Source of the DNA: Montifringilla adamsi
Lineage: Eukaryota; Chordata; Aves; Passeriformes; Passeridae
DNA length: 64,000 bases
Assembly: GCA_017590115.1 (NCBI GenBank)
Contig: JAGGNK010006892.1
Location: 14,423,736 to 14,487,735 of the forward strand
Reading direction: 5' to 3'
Under the pieces are notes generated by a model, which ran no database searches, was not told where the DNA came from, and was given only the letters and a program-made list of their open reading frames with translations. Below, piece after piece: positions 1-11,735 of this stretch (position 1 is its first letter; the number at the start of each line of letters is the position of its first letter). The translations under genes and the position numbers were made by a program.

Positions 1-2500
1 AGCTCTGAGGGTGATGGTGCACTAGTGAGGGGTCTGAAATTGAGGATAAAGCACTGTCAGTGTTTATGTGAAAAAGAGGCTGCATCATGATGACAGATGT
101 TTAAAGAGCAAAAATTTTGAGTTTCGGGTCACAAGTCAAAGTCCAAGTCCACAGTCTTTTTAAAGGAAGAAACGGTCGGGTCAGTCAGAAGTCTTATGAG
201 AGTGTCATCACAAAATCTTCTCTTTGTGGGAAGTAGGGCTGGAGTCTTCCCACTTGCAAGGCTCTGTGCAGGACATATTCTGAGTCTCCTGGCAAGAAAG
301 GGACTCTGCTGTTTAGAATATTCACCCATCCACCTTACAGTTTAACAAAGCCATTGTAGAAAGGTGCTCTAGTAAATGCCCTGACTGTGTTCTGCCCTAA
401 CTAATTTTTCCAAATCGCCTTTTAGAATATAAAAGAGCAGTGCATTAATCCAACCTGACGGTCCTGTTGACTATGGAACAGTCCTCATCCAACAGGAAAG
501 GACAAGTTGCCTAAAAAAGCAACTTTTTCATTGCTCAGACACTAAATGAAACTGAAGAAAAATGGCTTTGCTTTGAAAATGAAAAAGTTCACAAAAAAAT
601 TACTGTTTTTTCCAGGTTTTTTTCAATAAAGCACATGTCAAAATATTACCAAACTATTATCACAGTGATTTGCAGTAAGAGAATCTTATTATGATTTTGA
701 ATAATCCAATTTTAAAATTAAATTTATGACAAGAAATATATTAAATAATGTTTTAAAAACTGACCAAATTTAAGCATTATGAAATAAAATTCACTTGACA
801 ATTTTATATTTTTCATGTTTCTTTTTTTCTCTCAGACAGCTCTAAACAATGCTGACAACCAATTAAAAACTACATTGTGCTTCTTACTGAGATAAAACAG
901 AAGCCAGGTCATCAGCCAAATACTACTGATTCCTTTATATATAACTGAAGTATCACTTCAGTTTCTGCAGATCAGTAGTGCTGTTTCAAAAATGGAAAAT
1001 ACATGATTCCCCTGTGCTTTCCACTGCACTCCCTTATCAAGCACTATCACTCAGCTGATTGCACATGCAGAAAGATCAACATGTTGGTCCAACTGAAAAT
1101 TGGCCAATTTTTAGCTAGAAGAATGCTCATGTCACCATAGCAAGGTGATATAAATTTATAGCTAGTCACTGAGAAGAGGGCAGGACTGCTACTTTTGGCA
1201 GCAGCTTTATCATGCAGCAACTTGTCTGTGGTGAAACCATGGAGCCTGATCTTATTCAAGTTCTTCAGTAAGAGAAATAGAAATACCAGGATGAAAAAAA
1301 GGAATATCATCAGCCAGATTTAATGGAAAGAAACAAAGCTGAAGGTACACAGAAGCTCTATTCATTCAGTGCTCTTACACACCCCACAGGAGGACATCTT
1401 CAACCTCATACATAGAAATATCTTGTTTACGAAACTAGAAAAGCAAATCCAGTACTTGATCAATAGTTGTGATCAAATAGTTTTTGAGATCCACAAGTGA
1501 AAATCTAGAAAGAAATAGGATTTAGAAAGAATAGGGAATTTTCTTTATATATAGGAATACATACACAGATGCTGCTCCCAAGATAGGTTATGGTAAGATA
1601 GGAGGAGCTAGGTTCATGCAACAACTCCCTCTTGCTGAAATGGAGTCATCTCTCCTCCTTCAGGCTGCACACTCTTCTGTGCTGTCTTTGTGGGGGCTTT
1701 GGTACCTGGTTGACACATAAGTCACTTCAACTCACTAAGGTGGCAAAAAGCTATTCACCTTTTTTTTTTTTTACTTAATTGATTTAGTAGGTTGGAGAAC
1801 AAATGTTATTAATGGTGGCAGGGCCCCAAAAATAGCTGAATGTCATAGCTGACAGCTTTTCTCAGCAAAATGTCACTAAACCAACATGAAATCATGCTAT
1901 TTTAGACTTGGACTTACAGTTTGAGGACAGGACAGTATAGAAAAACTGGTTGTAGAAAATGATCCTAAAAGTTGATATTGTGTAAATTGTATGGAAAGAC
2001 GACAAAAGCAGGTCTGTATTTGATTTCCCTTGATTTCAAAAGGCAAATTTTGGTAAACTATAACCTAGTTAATCAAGTCAAGTGAATGGAGGAGCTCAGA
2101 ACTTTGAAATGAAAATTATTTACCCTTTCTTAAGGGTGCAGGTGCTAAGACAGTTCATAAAAAGGATCATTAAGTAGAGTGCTTTTGGGGAAAGAGGGAT
2201 GAGTAGCAGAAGAGTTTTGCCATGCATTGAGAATCCCAGAGATAAGGTCATATTTTCCAGAGCAGAATTAAGGAAATGGCAGCAGGTAGTATCAAACAGA
2301 ATACCAAAATGAATAGTGTCTTCTAGCAGATTTCTTTGGGAGTTATTCTTGGGATGGATCTTATTGTTTGGCAAAGAAGAGAAAATAAGTTTATTGCAGT
2401 GGCTGGTTTCACAAATCTATGCAGCATCATCAACAGAGCTGCAGTGGAATGTCATATGGAAAAACAATGAATGACCTTGATGATTGAACTAATGGAAACA
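1..2500. other. Upstream intergenic DNA, no gene seen
   Basis: This AT-rich stretch upstream of the CpG island has frequent stops in all frames. The longest open frames are under 90 codons and none shows a recognisable domain, codon bias or splice-flanked exon. A T12 run sits near 1761-1772. I see no repeat family I can name. It is probably intergenic, but a distal enhancer or a terminal exon of a neighbouring gene cannot be excluded by reading alone. Confidence 0.6.
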
Positions 2501-2504
2501 AAAC

Positions 2505-3230
2505 AAACTGCTATAATACAAAATGCAAGGTCATGCACTTGGAGGCTAACAAAAAAAAAAAAAAAGTTTTGCTGTTAATGAAGAACTTTCCCAGTAACTG
2601 AGTGGTAGAAAAGAACATAGGTACCAGTAGGTGGTTATCTAATGTACTTATGCAAAAAGGCAACTACATGCTCAAGACTGTAATATTTCATGGAGATATA
2701 GAAATACTGATCTACTGTACAATGTAGCCTAAAGTGGATTATTATGATAATTTGAACTCACTTTCAGACAGATGAGTTCAGACTGGGATGTGTAGTAATA
2801 AAGCCTAGTAGAATGACCAGTGGATTGAAGATCTGTTGAACAAGAAGAGACTAAAAAAATCTGTACTTAGTCTAGCAAAAGGAAGGCTGAGAGGGAATAT
2901 GATGGCTGTCTATAAATATATCAGGACTAAACACCAGGGAGAGAGAAGAGCTATTTAAGCCAAAGGATGAATATTGGCACAAAAACAAATGGATTCTTGA
3001 ATAAGTTTAGTCTGAAAATTAGAAGGACATTTCTAACCACCAAAACAATGAAGATCTGGAACAGATTTGCAACAGAAGTAGGGGATAAACATATCAGACT
3101 ACCATTAAGATGGGGGTTGAAAAGTTTCTGCAAGGGATTATATGACACAGTTTCCTCTAATAGCAAGGTAGTGGACTCAGTGACCTAAGCAGTCTCTTAC
3201 AGTTTTAAGATCCTACCTTCTATTTTGTAA
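2505..3230 (+). repeat. Old CR1-type LINE 3' fragment
   Basis: The stretch reads like the 3' part of a CR1 element on the + strand. It has 'aaaatgcaaggtcatgcact' near 2518, a central part with 'agaagagactaaaaa', 'ggctgtctataaatatatca' and 'ctgaaaattagaaggacatt', and a tail 'gtgacctaagcagtctctta' near 3179. The order of these landmarks matches the end of CR1 ORF2 and its 3'UTR. Many substitutions and an A15 run at 2551-2565 suggest an old copy. It encodes no intact protein. Borders are approximate, and the subfamily would need a repeat-library comparison. Confidence 0.65.
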
Positions 3231-3785
3231 TACCAGTTCTCCATTAAGACAAGAGATTAATCCACCTAAAATCCTCAAATGTTTAAAAATTAATAAAAAT
3301 TACTTTGCAATTAAAGATTATGTTGATTATTGTAAACTCCCTTAAAATTATTTCAGGAGAACAATTGGTAGGTATTACAATCTTATTCTTTCAGTATGAG
3401 AATGTCTTCTGCGGGGAATTTGCCCAGATTAGAACGTAAATTCTTATTTACTGTTCCAAAATGTAAATATGGGATGTGGCATAAAGGTCACTTGAAGGTA
3501 TATTATAATACGTAATGAATTATAATCTTATAGGGTAGGACATATTGTCTCCTTATTTAACCATTACAAAGATCACTTTTGGTTAAATAAGCTGCAAATT
3601 AAACAGCTGAATGCAATCTGCTTATATCTACATAGTGATCTATTTATAAATATTACAAAATGCATATGTAGTTCAACAACCATAATGAAAACCAGAGGTA
3701 ACATTCTGTACAGAGCTTTTTTTTTTGTAATTTAAAAAAATTCTATGGGTTCTGTTATGTAGAGTACAAGCGCACAGATATGGTA
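3231..3785. other. AT-rich spacer between two CR1 copies
   Basis: This is AT-rich sequence between a + strand and a - strand CR1 fragment. No open frame, splice pair or repeat is recognised in it. Confidence 0.5.
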
Positions 3786-4025
3786 TCATGGAATCATAGA
3801 ATGATTTGGGTTGGGAGGGGACCTTTTGAAGACCATCTGGTTCCAACCCTTGTAGCATGGGCAGGGACACCTTCCACTAGACCAGGTTGCTCAAAGCTCC
3901 ATTGAACCTGAACATGGCCGGAGATGGGGCATCCACGACTTCTCTGGGCAACCTGTTCCAGAGCCTCAGAACCCTCATAGTGAAGAGTTTTTTTCCTAAG
4001 TATCTTTTCATTAAGAGCTTTGGTC
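3786..4025 (-). repeat. CR1 LINE 3'-end fragment, minus strand
   Basis: The segment begins 'catggaatcatagaatgatt', the reverse complement of the CR1 3' terminus. It continues with 'gaccatctggttccaaccct', 'gggcagggacaccttccact' and 'cctgttccagagcctcagaa', the familiar CR1 3'UTR read backwards. It is a severely 5'-truncated copy of about 240 bp with no coding capacity. The precise right border is uncertain because similarity fades after about 4005. Confidence 0.9.
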
Positions 4026-6139
4026 TACAAAGAATAGCTGCTATGCCTGATGAAATTCAAAAATCAGAACACCGATAGAGGAAGTAAAGCCAAAATGATG
4101 CTGTTACTGATCATAGGTGTTTTAAGATTCTACTTTCTTTTGTTTCGATTTTGTGTTTTTTTCATTTCTTTTCCATCCACTACTATTTCTTGAAGTTGTA
4201 CTGAGCAAACACTAGTAGAACAGAATTCCATTGTGCCATGACTATGAGAACACACGTTCCATCAACCTATACAGGTTGTTCACATCTTTCTTCTTTGTGA
4301 TGGCCAAGAGGGACTGAGGATAAGTGGGGAAAGAAGTGAGATTAAGGACAAAAAAGAAAGAGAAATACTGGGAGAAATGGTAGGGGAAAAAATAAAAGTT
4401 GTTCTAAGCTTGGAACAAATGCCACTATTCTTTATCATAGATAAATAAGCAGTAGGAAGTGGCTTTAAACTATTTTCGTCCTGTTCTTACAATACAATAT
4501 GCATCACTTGAAGACTGGCTTGGTAAGTGCTTTTAAGATTTCTACTCGAACATAAACCTTCCAAAATATATCAGATTACTCCTCAGTCCAAATACAGTTG
4601 ACTGGTTTTTGAGAAAACAGTCCTCCATGACAGAGAGAAGGATGTCACTCTTTAAGCTGATAAACTGTTGGTTCACCTTTGTTGAATTTATCTACTCCCA
4701 GTCAATACATTTGGCATTTTCTAGTAAGGTTACTGACATCCAGCCTGTTCACGAAAGAAGTGGTGTGAAGCCCATAAATACATATGCTTCAGTTCTCTGG
4801 TGGTCATGAAGAAATTTTGCTGCTTAGCATTTGAGCTAATGCTAACTCTTTCAAACCATAAGAAGAATTACTCTATATGAATTATTCTTAAAAAGAATCT
4901 GAATTATACATGGTGCTATAGAGGAAAAGGAATTTACTGGTTGCCTGACCTTTTTGTCCTTTTTCCTGGTGTCAGTTGAAAAAACAAAGGAAAAATCATG
5001 GTGTATTTAATTATTTTTGGTTATGTTTCAACATATGAATTTATAACTAAGGTTACATGTCTATAGGGGGACAACAGTTCTCTGGAGTTACACACTTTAA
5101 TACATAAAATAATTTAATATAGTTCCAAAAGTGCAAGCAAAACCATTAAATTTTGTTTGAGCTGTATAATCTAAAACATTAATGAAAACATTCTATCGCT
5201 ATGTAATAGTCCTAGATAACACTGTTAGGTAATGTCTCTTGCTATGGCAGTGGTAAGAGGCAAAGTATTCTCCAGTTACTTTTGGTACTCCAGAATACTA
5301 GGAGTGGTAGGTTTCTCTCAATGTGTTCTTAATCAGAAAAACACTTGTTTTCTACCATCCATTGCTGGAGCTTAAGTCCTCTTGAATTTCGTTCTGAACT
5401 CCATGAGAACTTAAATGCTTATGGATAAACACTGTTGTAAAACAAAAGACATCTTCCTGAGACGTATGACTAGGAACGTTGGGAAATATGTATCATGGAG
5501 GACAACTTAAAATGGCTTTGAATTTTACCAACCTAGAAGATATTCCAGGCTAATGATGAAGATGATCAGGAGCCAGCTGACTTGATGGAGTGAATGGGAT
5601 TCAATGTCAAAATTTCAACATTTTTCTGGTTACATAATTATTTTGGTAGTTTGACACTGCAGATCAAATATACGTCAATTTATAAGCAACTTTGACACCT
5701 TCAAAGTGGGTGATGATGCCTGCAGACATGGCACTTTTCTCCTTGGCAGTGGCTGTATTAGAGCTGTTTTGCCATCAGCTCACGTATTTTTTTGCAGGCA
5801 TGAGTAAGCTGCTGCCAGGCCTGAGGGAACTCTGTCCCTCCACACCAAGAAGGCCTTCCAAGCTTCATCTGATGAGCAGTATGTTTTGAACAAAAAGCCC
5901 CAAAAGCCAAAAAAACCAAACCCACATTAATTCCACTCAACAATATAGAGTAACAGCGCTGGATAAGCTTTTGGCTTGAGTTGTTGACTGGAGCTTGTGT
6001 CTCTGGGTGGTACCATTGGAAAGAAACTAGATGTATTGTTGTGACAATGGATGATAGAAAATTTCTCGTCTCTCCCACACATGAAAATTATTAGCCAAAC
6101 ATATCAAAGATTTGTTGAGAGACAGGAGGCATCCCTTCA
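4026..6139. other. Upstream flank of the CpG island
   Basis: This is AT-rich, CpG-poor DNA leading to a sharp transition into CpG-rich sequence at about 6140. Short open frames (for example around 4609-4809 and 5758-6078) carry no recognised domain. I see no named repeat. It could hold distal promoter elements, but none can be pointed to with confidence. Confidence 0.5.
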
Positions 6140-6690
6140 ATGACTCCTGCGCCGCCCGTGAGGAAGGCTGATCCCGCCGGAGGCTCCAGCTCCCGACTGG
6201 AAATGGCGCCAGCCGCTGAAACCCAGCGCCTTGCGCACACAAGAGCCTCTCTCCCCGGGGGACGCTGCTCCGCGTGGTTGACACGGAATGATCCCGGCTA
6301 GAGGAAGCACGGCGGGTATTGCGCTCTCTCTCTCCCTCTTCTGGGCAGAGGAGGATGGGTGAAGGGAGCAGAGCGGGATCACCGCGCCAGATGGGCGGCT
6401 ATGCTCTCCCGGTCCTCGAAGGAGCGGGCGCTGGTGCCATGGCCAGCGCGGGGAAGGAGCCGCGCAAGGCAAGCGCGCATCCTCCATTTTGGCGAAGGGC
6501 GGGCGGAGAGTTGGCTCCCGGCGCCTGGCCGGAGCACTCGTCCCCACCCCGCGGCACTGCCGGGGGTACCCGGCTCTTTTTCCCGCGGGGAAGCCGGACG
6601 GAGGCTGTTCAAATGGACTCCCCGCTGCGCCTCACGTTGGTTCAAATTGGTACCAAGCTCCCCGCAGCGGCTTCCGACAAAATGGAGGAC

Positions 6691-6728
6691 GCCACCACCA
6701 CTGCCACCACCACCACCACCACCACCAT
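6691..6728. repeat. (CCA)n trinucleotide repeat in CpG island
   Basis: A nearly pure CCA/CAC repeat of about 12 units, with one CTG-containing interruption near 6700, lies inside the presumed promoter or first exon. It would read as poly-His, poly-Thr or poly-Pro depending on frame, but nothing indicates that it is translated. It may be length-polymorphic. Confidence 0.9.
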
Positions 6729-6739
6729 CTCCTCCAGGA

Positions 6740-6762
6740 GCCATATCGGCGGCTGATATGGC
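6740..6762. promoter_or_regulatory. Palindromic pair of GCCATATC / GATATGGC sites
   Basis: A perfect 8-bp inverted repeat, GCCATATC at 6740-6747 and GATATGGC at 6755-6762, is separated by 7 bp. Each arm carries a GCCAT/ATGGC core like that of YY1 sites, and the right arm runs on into ATGGCGCC. Its place in the promoter CpG island makes a protein-binding role plausible. The factor is an inference. Confidence 0.45.
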
Positions 6763-8464
6763 GCCCTCCCCCGCGGCGGGCGGGGGCAGCAAGGCGTCCT
6801 CGGCTGAGGAGGCGCTGGCTCGGCGGGGCAGGCTGTGGGGACGCGGGTCAGGCGCCCTCCCTAGGAGATGTGAACTCTCCCTTTTCCCTCTGGGAATGCT
6901 TCCATTACCCATGCTCTGTCCACCATGGGAATGGCCCCAGGTTCAAAACCCTAATGAGGGAAGGGAAGGAGTGGGACCCTTCGGATAAGCACTGCCAGCC
7001 CTTATGGCTCGGCGGCGGGGGACGGAGCGGGAGAGGCGAGCCCGCGCCCCACGATCGGAGCGGTGGCGCCCGCAGGGACCGAGCGCACGGCCGGGACGGC
7101 CAGCGCACCCTGCCCGCGGCCGGCGGGGCGCAGCCAGCTCGGCGGCACCAAGAACTTCTGCGAGTTGCCGCTGTCAAAGAGCGGCGCGGGGAGCGACAGC
7201 GCAACCCTTGGGCACGGGTAACGAGCCGGTCGGTGGGCAGCGATCCGGGTTCCTCAAACCTGATGGATCAAAGTGGGAAGAACCCCAAGCATGGCCAGGA
7301 GGAAGATTGGCAGTTTATAGGGTCAACCGGCTGCGGGCGGCTCTGATGGATGGGCGGCGCACCCACTCGGCTAGCCCAGCGCCAGAGCCCGCCCTCTGGG
7401 AAAGCCAATGCCGGGGCAGGGAGGCGGATCTCCCCGAGCTCCCTTGGCCCGGTTCCTCCTCCCCTTCGCCAGCAGCTGCGCTTCGCCCGGGACTGGACCG
7501 AGTTAGAGTTGAGGCGCCGGAGGAGTAGCGCAGAGTGCGTGCGTCCCCCGCGGGGGGGTTCGTGCCCGCAGGCGGTGGGGAGCCGGGTAAGGCGGGGGCG
7601 CGGGGCGCTGCGCCTCACTGGGGCGGGCTGGCGGGGGGCTGGCGGCGCTCAGCTGCCCCCAGGGCGAGGATGGGAGGGAGAGCAGCCGCCGTGCCTCCCA
7701 GCTACCCGGCCGAAGTACCCCGCGGTGTCGCTGCCGCGCCGCCACCTCTGGCGGCGGGGTGCGGGCGGCACCGGGGGCAGTCCCGCGCATAACCATCGCA
7801 CGAGGGGGACGGTGGGGAAAAATGGAGGGGCGCCCGGGGGCAGCCCACCGCCCTCGCAGCCCCCCCGCGGGTACCTCCCTCCTCTCCCCTCCCCTGCCCG
7901 GCGCTCCGCGGCTCCCCTCCCGTATTGTTCGGCTGGGTCCCTCTAATGGCGGACAGGAGGCGGTAGTGCTGCTGGCCGACTGCAGGGGGGCAAACCCGAG
8001 ACCAGGGGCAACTGCCGCGCGAGCGGGCGGGGGGCGCGGGCGCTCGCCCGGGGCCGGGGCCGTGCCGCTGAGGGCGCCGCGGCCCCTCCGGGCGCCCGTT
8101 CAGGGCTGATAGGGCAAGTTCGCAGGTAACACTCGCTGTTCCCCGCCGTGGGTGCCACCGCTGCCCCCGTCCCCCACACTCGCAGTAGAAGCCCCCGGTG
8201 TGGCGGCGCCCGCGGAGGGCTCCTTGTCCCTCCTTCCTTTAGCGAGGACGATCTGCGTGGGTGTGCCGTGAGGTGTACCCCACCGCCCCCGGCGAGGGCA
8301 GTGGATTTATGTTTGTTTATTTATTCATTTAGATGAAAGATTGGGATTAAAAGGAAGTGGTGAGTGATGCAGGCAGTACCTGCCCTGGCCAGGCGATGGA
8401 AACGCTCCTTGGGGGCGCTGCCTGATCCTCGCTGCCCCGTGTTAACCCCGTGTCTTTCCCTTAG

Positions 8465-8522
8465 GCTCCAGCCCAGTTTGGTGCAGCCTTGGCAGCGACC
8501 AACAAGGAGAGGGAGCTCCATT
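8465..8522 (+). other. ZMYM2: Candidate non-coding exon near the promoter
   Basis: A polypyrimidine acceptor (ending tctttcccttag at 8464) is followed 58 nt later by a donor-like ATT|GTGAGT at 8522/8523. An upstream donor-like GTG|GTGAGT at 8359 would give an intron of only about 105 bp. This would be an alternative 5'UTR exon of ZMYM2. The evidence is splice-site form only, and the donor lacks the usual AG before GT. Confidence 0.25.
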
Positions 8523-8599
8523 GTGAGTGCTATTTGTGTATCTGTTTCTGCCTTCGCTAGACCTGCTTCCAGCGGGCTTCAGCTATTCCCCCCGCCCCG

Positions 8600-9510
8600 T
8601 ATTCTCCGGGGGCAGAGGTGGAATGAGGACCCTCCAGGGCTGGGTGGGGAAATTCCTGGATTCAGTAGTTGCTGCCCTGGGGCGAAGCCCCAGTAATGGC
8701 TGTGAGGCGGCTCCTCCTCGCAGAGTGGGCGCTGCTGCTGCTGCAGACATCGCTCCTGCAATACCAACTCTGGCAGGCAGACGACGGGCTGCTGCCGCTG
8801 CTCACGTTACCCGGCTCGGGAGGGAGGAGGAGGAGGGCATATTTCGGGTGCCCTCTAGAGTTCTGGAGCGTGTATGAAAATCCCTGACAGGACACCTTCA
8901 GCCATCTTGAATTTTCTCCCCCCCCCATTGCTCGAATCACGTGTCCCGCGTATCATCTCGAAGCTAAGAAGAGGCATGGGAGGTTTAAAATCGCCCAGCA
9001 GTTTGCGATGGAGAAGCTCGCTCCATCGTCTCTTTGTGCATTCAGGCTGGTTCTCTACGCCCACAGATTTGTTTGCGTGGTTTTGTTGGGTTCCTTGGCT
9101 GGGCTTCTGAGCCATCCACTTTGTCCCTTCCCCAGGAAGCTGGAGGACACTGGTGAAACCCACAGGTTCCCAATAGCGAGCATTTTTGGTGTTTTGTCTG
9201 CGTGGGATTTTGAGAGCAGATTTTGATCTCTGTCGGGTGTTAGGTTGGCTAAGGAGAGGCTTGTTGCCAATCCCTGTGGGTACGTCTGGGACGTAACTTG
9301 ACTCTAGTTTCTGCCCTTGTTAACATTGGGGCTGTTTTTTAGCTGAGTGGGGGATTCCAGAATCGCCAGGTAGCGCAGCGAGGCTGCGAGCGCACGGCGG
9401 AGGCTCGGCAGCTGCCGCGGTGGGCCCGGGCGCGGTGCGCGGGCTGCGCCGCCAGAGGCGCCGGCGGGCAGCGCGGCGGCTCCGCTGGGAACGTGCAGCC
9501 CGAGAACAAA
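8600..9510. promoter_or_regulatory. GC-rich shoulder and satellite CpG cluster
   Basis: Downstream of the main island, moderately GC-rich sequence (about 8600-8850) is followed by ordinary sequence and then a compact CpG-dense block at about 9365-9505, rich in GCGC, CGGCGG and CCGCGG words. This second block is about 1 kb past the main island and may be an alternative promoter or a regulatory element in the first intron. No splice pair or conserved open frame was recognised in it. Confidence 0.45.
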
Positions 9511-11735
9511 ACAAAAAGGCAGCGCCTCTCTTGCGCTCTGGGTCCCTCGATTGGGTACAGCACGGATTCAGGTGGTCTTCCCCACCACTCGTGTATTGAA
9601 ATTTTTTTTCCCCCCTCTGTTTCTGTCCCTTGCTGTTTTGCGTGGTAGATTTTCCAGATTCGCAGAGCTTGCAACTTTCTTTGTCACTTTTTGGTGGCTA
9701 ACATGTACAAAGAATGAGTGGTTCGCTGCAAAACCTCACTGCTTAGGATGAGGACATCAGTTCTGTATTTATTCTGGGCATCTAAAATTACGAACCACAT
9801 TAAATGCTTGTAAGAGTTTAGATGGCATGTTACCTTTAGTATAAAGTCATCTGTTCCAACCCTTGATTTGCTACAGCATTTTAATAGTAATTTTTTAACT
9901 CTTATCATATCTTGGATGCAAGGCTACCATCTAATTTTACTTCTGTTTCATTCATTATGCATTCCAGTCTAACAGCTGTTCTGTTTTTTCTGATGATCCT
10001 TCATGTCAAAAAAAGTTACTTCTAGGAGCAATCAAGGCAAATGGTGCTTTGGAAGGAGGGAGACTGTTGTGTACTGAGGCTGGTTCGACAAAAATTATAG
10101 CAGCTTTGTGTGGCTGCTTATGAAAAGATGAGAATACTGCCAAGAATAGCCGTATAGCTAAGATTCAGTAAATCTTTGTAAGACTTAGTAAACGTCTTGC
10201 ACAAAAGCATCCTGGTAGGTGGCACATTGTCCTCCTCCAGTTGTGAGAATGCTGGTACAGCCTTCTTATGGCATGTGATAGGACTATGCTGTTCTGGGGG
10301 GAAATGTATTTGGTGCTCAATGCTGCAAGGTCATCTCTAGGAACCAAACTCATCAGCCATGTTATTTGGTGGTTAAACTAAGTAACTTGTTATAATAGAA
10401 GTCTCTCTTAATTAGAGCAATAAATTCACTTTATTATCTACTAAATTGGCTTTATATTGTTGTTATTAATCCTCTTTGACTTCAAATATATGATTGCATT
10501 CTACTGTTGCTTACCCTGTAATAACATGCTAAGAGGGATTTGCATCAGCAAGAATGTCAAAGTGGAAGTGAAAAAATGAAAGCAAGTTTCTCTTTTGTAG
10601 AGCTTGTTCAAGTATGTACAGAGGGACGTAGTACAAAGCTGGTACAATGTCTATCAGATTTTTGCTGGAGTTGTTTGGTTTGGGTGTTGGTTTTTTTGGT
10701 CCTGCAGAATCATGAATCATCTTGTGGTGTTTGAGAAGTGGTTTTGAGGACCAAGTACAGAATTACTGAAGTTCTGTCACATTGTTTGAGTTTGCACTCA
10801 ATTGATACACCTTGCAACAAAAGCAGTATGGGGAGTTCTGTTAAGAACTTGTATCAAGAATTGTTGCTAATGGAAAATTCACTGTTCATGGAGAACTATT
10901 TATTTTTCCATTGCAATTAACAACGAGCTCAACCAATTTGTGGAAAGGGATTGGAATTTGAAGTTCACAAGAGTTCAAAAGACTACTCAGGTGTCCAGTG
11001 TGAGAAGTTTGAGGTAATACTTGCCTCATGAGGGCCTTAAAAGCCTCCTATGTTGCAGTGGAGTATTTTGTCCACTGAAATTGAGTTCAGCTGCAGAGCT
11101 GAAAGTGTTTTCTTTTCAACTTCTCCTTAACTTTGTTCCAGTGATTTAATCTTAGTAGTTGAATGCTCTTGTGGCTAACTGGGTTGCTTGCTTACACATT
11201 AAAGTTCAGATGAAGCTTAGCTTGTATTCCATATTTATAGCTTGCCCTATGTGCTGCAGGCAGATATGGCTGGCAGTACATGCCAACTTGATGTATGAAT
11301 GATTTACTCAATTTAGATGCTACTATTTGCATTCTTCATTTTGTACTAAGATTTGCAAGTTTGTCAGATAGCATTTTGTACTTCCAAGAGAAATTTTTGA
11401 TAGAAGGAAGAAGTTTGAGACTCCTCGAATGCAGTTGCATGTTATGGCCTCTTCAGTTAGGACTTTCACTGTATTGATTTTTATATCATAGTTTTCCAGC
11501 TGCACAGTGAATTATCTCAGCCCCCCCTGTTTGTTGCCCATGCTGTGTGTATTGGTGTAAATGCACTTTATTGGGACTATTCATCCTGCCACCTATTTTG
11601 GGGAGAGAAGTGCTGATTCATGTGTGACTGTTCTCAGGTGCTTCTGTGGTTTCTAATGCACAGACAAGCTTTGCGTCTTTGCTGTCATGTGAATCTCCAT
11701 CCCTTACCCCCTGCTCAGATGGTTAAGCAGCGTTC
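9511..11735 (+). other. ZMYM2: 5' intron sequence, nothing recognised
   Basis: This AT-rich sequence follows the CpG blocks. If the promoter assignment is right, it lies within the first 5'UTR intron of ZMYM2. Open frames are 60-75 codons long, scattered and without domains. No repeat or RNA gene was recognised. Confidence 0.5.

Larger units (their letters stand above)
6140..8310. promoter_or_regulatory. ZMYM2: CpG island, likely ZMYM2 promoter and first exon
   Basis: From about 6140 the sequence switches from AT-rich to very GC- and CpG-rich and stays so to about 8310. It contains GC-box-like elements (for example 'ggggcggg' near 7620) and several ATGGCG/ATGGAGG words of YY1 type (near 6202, 6680, 6758, 7821 and 7946). 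Open frames on both strands here are long only because stop codons are rare in GC-rich DNA. It is the only large CpG island in the window and lies upstream of the first ZMYM2 coding exon in the right orientation, so I infer that transcription starts here. Possible first-exon donors on the + strand are CGG|GTAAGG (exon end 7586), CAG|GTAACA (8125) and GTG|GTGAGT (8359). No TATA box is evident. Whether the island also drives a divergent transcript cannot be told from sequence. Confidence 0.75.

Noticed and set aside
6319..7946. Long overlapping open frames on both strands (up to 285 codons)
   Set aside because: They lie in the CpG island, where stops are rare. They are Arg/Pro/Gly/Ala-rich, overlap in several frames and match no domain. 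They are composition artefacts.
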